A stretch of 6,766 nt of DNA from Bacteroidales bacterium UBA2559 (GTDB lineage: Bacteria > Bacteroidota > Bacteroidia > Bacteroidales > Bacteroidaceae), in assembly GCA_002340405.1 (NCBI GenBank), contig DDLZ01000076.1:1-6766 (forward strand), in the 5' to 3' direction. The notes under the pieces were generated by a model, which did no database searches, was not told where the DNA came from, and saw only the letters and a program-made list of their open reading frames with translations. The translations under genes were made by a program, and so were the position numbers. Of this stretch, positions 1 to 6,695 are shown in pieces; the stretch's first letter is position 1; each line of letters opens with the position of its first letter.

Positions 1-1
1 A

Positions 2-1201
2 GAGAATCTCCCCGCACACTATTCCTATGCAGGCACTAAGATTTACGACTACTATGGTTATGCTGCCCGTATCCTTGCCGATACTGCACTCACCCCCGAA
101 CAGCAGCGTGACAGTCTGCTTGCCATCACCGACAGCAACTATTCCGACCTGCCTCTCCATACCATCCCCGATGCAGAGATCATCACTGCCGACTACCTTA
201 TTAATAATATAGAGCGGTCATACGGCAGGTGGACCACCTGCCCCTGGTCAGGCCATATCACTTTCGATGAATATCTGGAATGGCTTCTGCCCTATAAAGC
301 TGTAGAGCTCCAGGAACTTGACAGTTGGCGCGATACCTTGCTTGCCCATTTCGGTTACGGTTTGAACCACCCCATCAAGAACGATGTGGAGTACAATACC
401 ACTGCCGGAGTTGCCGATATGCTGCGTAACGAAGCACAGACCAAGATGCAACGCTACGGCCTCTATACAAGAGCCGGACTCCCGCTATTGAGTGCCCATC
501 TGCTTCCGCGCCAGACCTTCGGCAACATACCCGACTACGCTCTAATAGCCGTCCTCCTGATGCGGAGTGCCGGCATCCCTGCCGTGCTGGACGAGACGCC
601 GGTCGGCAGCCGCTACACCGCTGCCACCCGCTGGTTCGTCATACTCTCCGATCGCGGCATGGAGGAGACATCCGAGTGGGACCTTTCCACTATGATAGGC
701 GGAGGATTCTTCCCCTATGAGCGCGGGCCCAAAGTATATCGCAACTCCTACGCCATCAACAAAGAGCGGCAGCGGTACATGGAACGCTCCAGGTACCGGT
801 ATCCCTTTGAGCTTGGCAAGAAAGACGTAACCAAGCAGTACTTCCTTACCAGCGACCTACAACTCCCGATAGACCGTGCTGCAAGGAGACAGCTTCGTGA
901 TAAGTACGTCTATATAGCATCGGCTGTAAGAGTTGATGATAATGCAGACCAAACCTCCGCCGGTTCCCGCCCCGAGCCGTACGGATGGCAGATAGTTGAT
1001 CTTGGGGTCATTAAGTGCGGCAAGGCCTGCTTCCGCGATATGGGCCGTGAAGTCCTCTACATGGCTCTTGGCTATGACGGAGATAAGCTCATCCCCATAA
1101 GCTCCTCCTTTATTTTGCATAAGGACGGCGCCATAGAGTATATATCATCTGACACAATAAACTCCCCCTTGCTTGACAGGTGGAAAAACAATGCCTTATG
1201 A
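2..1201 (+). CDS. Transglutaminase-fold protein lacking catalytic Cys and His, partial at 5' end
   Basis: This reading frame is open from the window edge to a TGA at 1199-1201 and shows 399 residues; the true start is upstream. By alignment with the next gene, about 77 N-terminal residues, including any signal peptide, are missing. It matches the downstream protein along its whole visible length. Shared blocks include NLPAHYSY, DAEIITADYLI, LLPYKAVELQ, FFPYERGPKVYRNSYAINKE, KYVYIA and GYDGDKLIPIS. The transglutaminase-like core is recognisable, with MRSAGIPAVLDETP corresponding to FRSMGLPAAIDQVP. The nucleophile Cys is replaced by Ile (codon 527-529, in GNIPDY) and the catalytic His by Thr (codon 626-628, in ATRWF). 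An insertion of about 11 residues lies near 930-985. The protein stops soon after the EYI block (codons near 1135-1143), so it has no discoidin-like tail. Inference: an exported pseudoenzyme or binding protein; the ligand is unknown. The reading frame is intact, so it is not called a pseudogene. Confidence 0.85.
   Translation, partial: ENLPAHYSYAGTKIYDYYGYAARILADTALTPEQQRDSLLAITDSNYSDLPLHTIPDAEIITADYLINNIERSYGRWTTCPWSGHITFDEYLEWLLPYKAVELQELDSWRDTLLAHFGYGLNHPIKNDVEYNTTAGVADMLRNEAQTKMQRYGLYTRAGLPLLSAHLLPRQTFGNIPDYALIAVLLMRSAGIPAVLDETPVGSRYTAATRWFVILSDRGMEETSEWDLSTMIGGGFFPYERGPKVYRNSYAINKERQRYMERSRYRYPFELGKKDVTKQYFLTSDLQLPIDRAARRQLRDKYVYIASAVRVDDNADQTSAGSRPEPYGWQIVDLGVIKCGKACFRDMGREVLYMALGYDGDKLIPISSSFILHKDGAIEYISSDTINSPLLDRWKNNAL
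1198..1201 (+). promoter_or_regulatory. ATGA stop-start overlap (translational coupling)
   Basis: The TGA ending the first transglutaminase-fold gene (1199-1201) overlaps the preferred ATG of the second (1198-1200). Overlaps of this kind usually mean one mRNA and re-initiation by the same ribosome, which would tie the output of the second protein to the first. GGTGG at 1179-1183 is a weak possible ribosome-binding element. It also contains the GTG that would be the alternative start at 1180. Confidence 0.6.
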
Positions 1202-3270
1202 ATACCGGAAAAATACACAATCCGGCATCGGTTGCCGCTAAAAAAGCCTGTATCCTAAAGGTCATAGTGTTGTTGCTAACCCTAACCGGTTGTAATCAGG
1301 AGACTCTCTATCTCCACTATGCCTTTAAGGCTGCAGGTGATAACAAGTCCGAACTCAAAGCCGTGTTGAAACACTACCGCACGGAAGAGAGAGATGCCGA
1401 AAAACTCAAGGCAGCCCGATACCTGATAGCCAACATGCCTGCCCATTACTCCTATCGTGACACGGCAGCCATCAACAGCTACTACCGCACGGCATTGCAG
1501 ATACTCGGCACAGGTCCCAGTCCCGACTGGCAGCGCGACACCCTGCGTCAGATTAGCGACAGAGAGTATGCAGGCGTAACACGCGACATAATATCCGATG
1601 TCGAGATAATCACTGCCGATTATCTGATTTACAGCATAGACCGTGCCTTCAGAGAGTGGAGAACCAGGCCGTGGGCAAAACATCTTACGTATAGTGAGTT
1701 CCGTGACTGGATCCTTCCCTACAAAGTCACCGAACTCCAATCGCTTGATGCATGGCGTGACACACTCTCCCTGCATTACAGCGACAGCCTGCGTACGGTA
1801 CCTGCTTCCGACGGACAGCGCAACAGCATTTACGGCGCCATAGAGATAGCACGTAACGAGATACATACCAAACAGTCCGACATAGGGCTTCGGGTCATTT
1901 GGGAAGACCGCGGCAGCATCCCCATGCGCAGTGCCGACACCTGGGTACGCATGACCTACGGAAGCTGCCTTGACTACGTCACGATGGGCGTTGCCGTATT
2001 CCGCAGTATGGGCCTTCCCGCTGCCATTGACCAGGTGCCGATGTGGGGACGCAACAGCGACGGACACAGTTGGTACGTCTTTCCATCGGACAGGGGTAAG
2101 GAGACCCCCACCATCAACTCCCTGATCGTGCCTGCCGGATTCGGCTTCTACCCCTATGAGCGCATACCCAAAATATGGCGTAATACCTACACAATCAACA
2201 GAGAGATAGTAAAATACCGCAATACGGCAAAGTATGTTCATCCCTTCGAGCTTTGCAGACAGGATGTGACAGACCATTACTGCCGCACCTCAGATGTTTC
2301 AATAGAAACAGATAAATCAATAAAGCTCAAGGACAGGAAATACGTATATATAGCCATGTTGATGAATGCCGGCGGTCCGCACTGGCGCATACTGGACCTT
2401 GGCCGTATGAGATACGGCAAAGCCTGTTTTAAGAACATGGGTCGCAACATGCTATACATAGCGCTTGGCTATGACGGTCGTAACCTTGTTCCCATAAGCC
2501 ATCCTTTCATATTACATAAAGACGGAAGCGTTGAATACATCCCAACTGACAGACAGATGTCAAACCTCCAAACCGTGTCAAACGCACAACCGGATATACA
2601 AGCCGATGGAACGTCACGTACAATCAGCATGGACCTGCGTCGCAAGTACTACGAATCCTACAACGTGGTTGACATGCGCCGCCGCATACTGGGTGGAAAG
2701 CTTCAGTGCTCAGACCATCCTGACTTCAAGGATGCCTTAACCCTCTACACCATCGAGACAACCGAAATACCCGATAAAATAATGCTTGATCCATCCCGCT
2801 CCTACCGTTACTGGCGCTACCTGAGCCCGAACGGTTCCTGGGGCAGCATAGCCGAGCTATCATTCTATGACAATACGAGAACCAGGCTGAACGGTCGCGG
2901 TATAGCTAACCCCGAAGCCGATCAGGACGCAATAGAGAGAGCTTACGACGGCAACCTGCTCTCCAACTTCGAGGTAAACCGGGCCGACGGCAACTGGGTA
3001 GGTATGGACATGGGAAAACCTGTAAAGGTGAGTTATTTCAGTCTCTCGCCCCGCAGCGACGACAACGACATCTGCCCGGGCAATGAATATGAACTGCTCT
3101 GTTTTAATGGAGAGGAGTGGTATTCTCTGGGCTATCGTGTAGCAGAGGGTAACACCCTGCACTATGACAACATTCCCACGAACACTCTGTTATGGCTGCG
3201 CAACTACACCCGCGGCAACAACGAGCGCCCGTTCATAATCAGTGACGATGGTGAGATTGAGTGGTGGTAA
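1198..3270 (+). CDS. Lipoprotein with transglutaminase-like domain and C-terminal discoidin-like domain
   Basis: With the ATG at 1198 the protein has 690 residues. A GTG at 1180 in the same frame would add six residues; the ATG is preferred because it overlaps the upstream stop as ATGA and has GG-rich bases about 14 nt upstream. The N-terminus has a long polar lead, then KK, a hydrophobic stretch and the lipobox LTGC with Cys32, predicting a lipoprotein. The transglutaminase-like core lies around residues 235-310: Cys257 in YGSCLDY, FRSMGLPAAIDQVP, and His290 in GHSWYVF. The usual third acidic residue is unclear (Asp298 sits close to His; Asn307 lies nearer the expected spacing). A conserved block through EYIPTD (about 446-451) is shared with the upstream paralogue. 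Residues from about 515 to 690 resemble the F5/8 type C (discoidin, galactose-binding-like) fold, with RYWRYLSP and NWVGMDMG (599-606). Such domains usually bind glycans. Role inferred: surface or periplasmic hydrolase, crosslinker or glycan-binding protein; the substrate cannot be told. Confidence 0.88.
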   Translation: MNTGKIHNPASVAAKKACILKVIVLLLTLTGCNQETLYLHYAFKAAGDNKSELKAVLKHYRTEERDAEKLKAARYLIANMPAHYSYRDTAAINSYYRTALQILGTGPSPDWQRDTLRQISDREYAGVTRDIISDVEIITADYLIYSIDRAFREWRTRPWAKHLTYSEFRDWILPYKVTELQSLDAWRDTLSLHYSDSLRTVPASDGQRNSIYGAIEIARNEIHTKQSDIGLRVIWEDRGSIPMRSADTWVRMTYGSCLDYVTMGVAVFRSMGLPAAIDQVPMWGRNSDGHSWYVFPSDRGKETPTINSLIVPAGFGFYPYERIPKIWRNTYTINREIVKYRNTAKYVHPFELCRQDVTDHYCRTSDVSIETDKSIKLKDRKYVYIAMLMNAGGPHWRILDLGRMRYGKACFKNMGRNMLYIALGYDGRNLVPISHPFILHKDGSVEYIPTDRQMSNLQTVSNAQPDIQADGTSRTISMDLRRKYYESYNVVDMRRRILGGKLQCSDHPDFKDALTLYTIETTEIPDKIMLDPSRSYRYWRYLSPNGSWGSIAELSFYDNTRTRLNGRGIANPEADQDAIERAYDGNLLSNFEVNRADGNWVGMDMGKPVKVSYFSLSPRSDDNDICPGNEYELLCFNGEEWYSLGYRVAEGNTLHYDNIPTNTLLWLRNYTRGNNERPFIISDDGEIEWW

Positions 3271-3301
3271 TGAAAATAGGGAATATGATTATTGTCAGAG
3301 A

Positions 3302-3330
3302 TTGTTCAAAATCAAAATGTCAAAGAACAA
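3302..3330 (+). terminator. Weak stem-loop after the transglutaminase pair
   Basis: TTGTTC (3302-3307) and GAACAA (3325-3330) form a 6-bp inverted repeat with a 17-nt loop. ACATTATTTT follows. The stem is short, AT-rich and has a long loop, and the downstream T run is broken, so this is at best a weak terminator. The rest of the 3271-3395 gap is AT-rich. I found no exact match to the Bacteroides promoter pattern (TTTG, spacer, TAnnTTTG), although a promoter for the next gene may lie here. Confidence 0.25.
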
Positions 3331-3395
3331 ACATTATTTTAAAAACTTAACACATTAGTGGTAATGTATAATAAAACTTTCAAAACTCATATATT

Positions 3396-4913
3396 ATGAA
3401 GAAATTAATACTGCCGATAGCATGCTTTTCAATGCTTATGTTTGCTGCCTGCGGCAACGACGATGAAAATGGGAACAGGCCGAACGGCTCGGATGAGAGA
3501 ACCATCGTTCAGCAGGGGATTGTTCCAACTGTTCTGACCGTAACGGTCGAGGGCACCGTAAACGGTGTCGAACAAACCGAATTCAGTTACGGGACGATAG
3601 GATTATTGTACTGTACCGAACGTAATAACGCCGATGACCTGTTTCAGGAGTGGCTGAGCACGGGTAACCTGCCGGACAGTTCCGTTAAGATGGGCGGTCG
3701 GACCAAAAAGGAAAGCAACGGTATTGTATCGACAACGATTGAAGGTCTTGATCCGAACACCTCGTATAGTGCCTGTCTCTTTTTCAAGCCTTCAACCGGC
3801 AAGAAGCGCATTATCAGCAAGACATTCACCTTCAAGACCGGGAACTTTGATGTCCAGGCCATCACTGAGAATGTTTCGAATGTGTGCTATTACAGTGTTA
3901 CCCTGAATGGTCAAATAAAAGGTCTTGATCCTGCCGACCGTAAAGCATGTAATTTAGGTTTCGTGGTTTCCGAAGAGGAAGATCCTACGGTCGGCAGCGG
4001 CAGAACAATTGAAATTGATAACGCTTCAGAGAGCGTATTATCGACCACTTTAAGAGGAATACTGCCTTCCAAGCAATACAATTATCGCATATTCATACAG
4101 CCTGTGGGTCATGACGACTACACTTACGGCAACAATATTGCCTTCAGATCCAAAAGTGCGGACGATATGGCAATAGACCTTGGTTTGAGTGTAGAGTGGT
4201 CAAGGCTGCTGCTTGGTGCCGAGGAAGAGGGTCAGAGAGGAAACTTTTATCTGTGGGGTGACGTAAATCCGGCTGCAGCCAACAGTCCTATTATTATAGA
4301 GAAGGATAACAGATACCTTAGTAAAGTCTATTACGATAATGTTATTACGAACAACCGGCCTGATTTCAGCATAAGCGGTACCGAATACGATGCTGCGACC
4401 TATGCTTTGGGTGAGGGTTGGCGCACTCCGACCAAGGCTGAATTCGAGGAGTTACTAAGCAATTGTAAAATAGATGCTGAGATGGACCCGAATGCTACAA
4501 TCCACGAGAATAGTACTGTTAACTTTGCTGATGGTTCTAAAGTCGTTGTGCCAATTATTCACCTTAGTTATGACAACCTGCTCACCTTACAGGCGAACGG
4601 TAAAGTCATCAGAATACCGACATCAGACATTGCAGACGTTATAACCAAACAGGACGGTAGTGGTATAGGTCTGAAAAAATCATCGGGAAACGTTGCAAAT
4701 GCCTATTTTTTGACTTCCGATGTTCATACCTCTACAGATAAAAATACCGGAGTTCAAACTGTTGTAGGTCCTTGCTATTATGTTACTAACGAAGGTTGGC
4801 TTTATGCACCGGAATTATTCGCAGTGACATCCAAAGAAGAGTGGTCTCTAATTCCTTTAGGTTTATCAACTTTAGCAGCATATCCCATCCTGCCGGTACG
4901 TGACAAGAAGTGA
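3396..4913 (+). CDS. Surface lipoprotein with FN3-like modules and DUF1566/FISUMP-like domain
   Basis: This 505-residue protein begins with a classic lipoprotein signal: MKK, a hydrophobic core and lipobox FAAC with Cys19. GNDDEN follows the Cys directly. Acidic residues just after the Cys are the known Bacteroidetes lipoprotein export signal, so display on the outer surface is likely. Two fibronectin-III-like beta modules follow, at about 42-148 and 150-250. Each ends in a typical strand pattern (TTIEGLDPNTSYSACLFF; TTLRGILPSKQYNYRIFIQP). From about residue 258 the sequence matches the Bacteroidetes DUF1566/FISUMP-like domain: AIDLGLSVEW, a GNFYLWGDVNP block, YDAATYALGEG, then WRTPTKAEFEEL (342-353), closing on YPILPVRDKK. 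These domains occur in Bacteroidetes cell-surface proteins of unknown function, so binding or adhesion is only an inference. The ATG is preceded by an AT-rich leader without a Shine-Dalgarno site, common in this phylum. It is separated by 125 bases from the gene before and 150 from the gene after. Confidence 0.88.
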   Translation: MKKLILPIACFSMLMFAACGNDDENGNRPNGSDERTIVQQGIVPTVLTVTVEGTVNGVEQTEFSYGTIGLLYCTERNNADDLFQEWLSTGNLPDSSVKMGGRTKKESNGIVSTTIEGLDPNTSYSACLFFKPSTGKKRIISKTFTFKTGNFDVQAITENVSNVCYYSVTLNGQIKGLDPADRKACNLGFVVSEEEDPTVGSGRTIEIDNASESVLSTTLRGILPSKQYNYRIFIQPVGHDDYTYGNNIAFRSKSADDMAIDLGLSVEWSRLLLGAEEEGQRGNFYLWGDVNPAAANSPIIIEKDNRYLSKVYYDNVITNNRPDFSISGTEYDAATYALGEGWRTPTKAEFEELLSNCKIDAEMDPNATIHENSTVNFADGSKVVVPIIHLSYDNLLTLQANGKVIRIPTSDIADVITKQDGSGIGLKKSSGNVANAYFLTSDVHTSTDKNTGVQTVVGPCYYVTNEGWLYAPELFAVTSKEEWSLIPLGLSTLAAYPILPVRDKK

Positions 4914-4914
4914 A

Positions 4915-4928
4915 TTAACTCCAGTTAA
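4915..4928. repeat. Small inverted repeat just after the lipoprotein stop
   Basis: TTAAC (4915-4919) and GTTAA (4924-4928) are separated by TCCA, giving a 5-bp AT-rich hairpin starting two bases after the stop codon. No T run follows directly, so it is not a convincing intrinsic terminator. The position after a stop codon is the only support for a role. Confidence 0.2.
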
Positions 4929-4948
4929 ATTATCCAAAAAATGCGCTT

Positions 4949-4962
4949 TACATACGTGTGTA
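4949..4962. repeat. 14-bp near-palindrome in the gap before the ligase gene
   Basis: TACATACGTGTGTA is its own reverse complement except for one mismatched base pair, and is centred on ACGT. It lies about 100 bases upstream of the ligase start inside a 150-base AT-rich gap, where a dimeric regulator could bind. The rest of 4914-5063 holds no gene and no promoter that I can recognise. A site this short can arise by chance. Confidence 0.2.
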
Positions 4963-5063
4963 GGAAACTACAAAAAATAAACAAATAAAATATTTTAATA
5001 GCTTCTAAGAATAATGATAGCGACTTCTTATTGTAGAGGACACTTAAAAATGTTTCAGAATTA

Positions 5064-6695
5064 ATGCAGATACATACAGTAAGGTTAGTATTTACTGATG
5101 CACTATTGGCAGGACTTGTAGTCTTGTTGACAGTGTTTCAACGAACAGAGGACAGTGCGTCATCTGAGGTCTATATGTTCTGCGTATGGTCCATGACGGC
5201 GGTATATCTGCTTTCTCGTATAGTGATGGCCATAGGACCGAGAGTGGCGTGTTATGTGCTGCTTTCGGTTGTTGCGGCTTACAGCCTGAAAGAGTCATAT
5301 ACCGGTCTGATGCAACTGTTCGGTCATATAAAATCTAATCACTACATGTATGCCTGTACCGGTTCATTTAAGAACCCTGGTCCTTATGGTGGTTTTCTGG
5401 CTGTCTGTATATCTGTATTGGGAGCGTATGCCATAAAAGGGCATAACAAGGTGTTCCGGTACATAACGGGTATTTCATCTTTGATAGCACTGATATTGTT
5501 GCCATCTACTATGAGCCGTGCAGCCTTGCTGGCAGTTGGTTGTGCTGGAGTGTTGTTGACAGTTTCTACAGAAACGGGAAAGGCATTTCTCAGGAAATAT
5601 CGTATTTGGCTTGTTGCGGTTTTGGTGATAGCATGTGCAGGAGCCTATGTGCTTAAGAAGCCTTCGGCAGACGGTCGCCTGTTTATGAATAAGATCAGCA
5701 TAAGAACTATGTATGTAAATGGCTGGAAAGGTGCGGGGCCTGGTCATTTTGGCGGAGCATACGGAGAGACACAAGCCCTATATTTCCAAGAACAGATTAA
5801 GGAACGTGGAACCTATGATCTTGACTGGACTGTCATTAATGAACATGATCGCCTTACTGCTGACTGCCCTGACAACGCATTCAACGAATATCTATTCATA
5901 GGAGTAGAGCATGGACCTATAATAATGCTGCTGTTCATGGCAGTCATAATAGCTGCAATAGTCGTATCATACAGAAACGACACCATCTGGTGTTATGGCC
6001 TGACTGCTTTTGCTGTATTCGCCATCTTCTCCTATCCGCTTCATGTAAAACAGTTCCAGATAATGTTTTCGGTGTTACTTGCCGCTTGCGCTTCGTCGGG
6101 CCAATCAACTACTTTAACATACAAGTTGATTATGATGGCCTTTTTGATAGTTTTATCCGTAATATTGATTGGAAAGATGCCGGAAATCAAGCAATACAAA
6201 CAGGCCGAATCTGCCTGGAAGAAGACAGAGCGATGGCATATTATGGAACACTATGACTATGTGGTGGAAGATGGTGATACACTACTTCCATATATGAAGC
6301 ACGATTACCGTTTTCTTTTTGCGTATGGTCAGTCTTTGAATAAAACCGGCAACTATGAAAAAAGTGATTCTGTGCTACAATTAGGTACTAGAATCAGCAG
6401 TGACCCTATGTTTTGGAATGTGATGGGCAACAACAGTCTTGCTTTGGGGCGTTATCGTGAGGCGGAAGAACGTTACAAACATGCTTTTTATATGGTGCCT
6501 AACCGTCTATATCCGCTTTATCTTCTTGCTAAACTGTACCATGCCGAAGGTGATACAGTCCGTTTCCTTGATATGGCCGACAAGATAGAGACATTTATTC
6601 CCAAGATAGAGTCAGCCAACACCGAACTTCTTCGTTCGGAGATAAGGGAGATAAAGGCAGGATATATAGAAAAAAATATAAAGAAAGATGAATAA
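5064..6695 (+). CDS. O-antigen ligase/polymerase family membrane protein with C-terminal TPRs
   Basis: This 543-residue protein has a membrane N-terminal part (about 1-370) and a soluble C-terminal part (about 373-543). Hydrophobic segments lie near 8-26, 37-57, 61-86, 108-124, 133-147, 153-167, 181-197, 285-303, 310-342 and 353-370. Wzy/WaaL (PF04932-like) hallmarks are visible: GSFKNPGPYGGFLA (100-113), TMSRAALLA (149-157), DGRLFMNKIS (203-212), GAGPGHFGGAYG (223-234) with QALYF, a large periplasmic-type loop ending DNAFNEYL (270-277), and FSYPLHVKQFQ (322-332). The family transfers or polymerises undecaprenyl-linked glycans on the periplasmic side. Two good TPRs follow (about 414-447 and 448-481) and a weaker third to about 515. 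The start is the only ATG available, because an in-frame TAG lies at 5034-5036. The N-terminus looks two or three helices shorter than I expect for the family. It could be an O-antigen ligase, a polymerase or a protein O-oligosaccharyltransferase; sequence alone does not decide. Confidence 0.85.
   Translation: MQIHTVRLVFTDALLAGLVVLLTVFQRTEDSASSEVYMFCVWSMTAVYLLSRIVMAIGPRVACYVLLSVVAAYSLKESYTGLMQLFGHIKSNHYMYACTGSFKNPGPYGGFLAVCISVLGAYAIKGHNKVFRYITGISSLIALILLPSTMSRAALLAVGCAGVLLTVSTETGKAFLRKYRIWLVAVLVIACAGAYVLKKPSADGRLFMNKISIRTMYVNGWKGAGPGHFGGAYGETQALYFQEQIKERGTYDLDWTVINEHDRLTADCPDNAFNEYLFIGVEHGPIIMLLFMAVIIAAIVVSYRNDTIWCYGLTAFAVFAIFSYPLHVKQFQIMFSVLLAACASSGQSTTLTYKLIMMAFLIVLSVILIGKMPEIKQYKQAESAWKKTERWHIMEHYDYVVEDGDTLLPYMKHDYRFLFAYGQSLNKTGNYEKSDSVLQLGTRISSDPMFWNVMGNNSLALGRYREAEERYKHAFYMVPNRLYPLYLLAKLYHAEGDTVRFLDMADKIETFIPKIESANTELLRSEIREIKAGYIEKNIKKDE

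Noticed and set aside
338..1201. First gene as a complete 287-residue protein starting at a TTG at 338
   Set aside because: The frame is open to the window edge, and the upstream translation keeps aligning with the paralogue (NLPAHYSY, DAEIITADYLI). The gene therefore starts before the window.
1191..1241. ATG at 1191 as an alternative start
   Set aside because: It is in another frame and reaches a stop after about 16 codons.
1282..2277. Long open frame on the minus strand (331 codons) opposite the second transglutaminase gene
   Set aside because: It lies wholly inside a well-supported + strand gene with clear domain matches. Its translation shows no recognisable domain, and its openness follows from the C-rich codon use of the + strand gene.
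3271..3395. Bacteroides-type promoter upstream of the lipoprotein
   Set aside because: No TTTG or TAnnTTTG pair at proper spacing was found. AT-richness alone does not support a call.
4941..4988. Short open frame from the ATG at 4941 in the gap before the ligase
   Set aside because: It has only about 15 codons, no recognisable composition or ribosome-binding site, and lies in AT-rich noncoding DNA.
5092..5774. Minus-strand frames opposite the ligase gene
   Set aside because: They overlap conserved motifs of the + strand ligase and show no domain features of their own.
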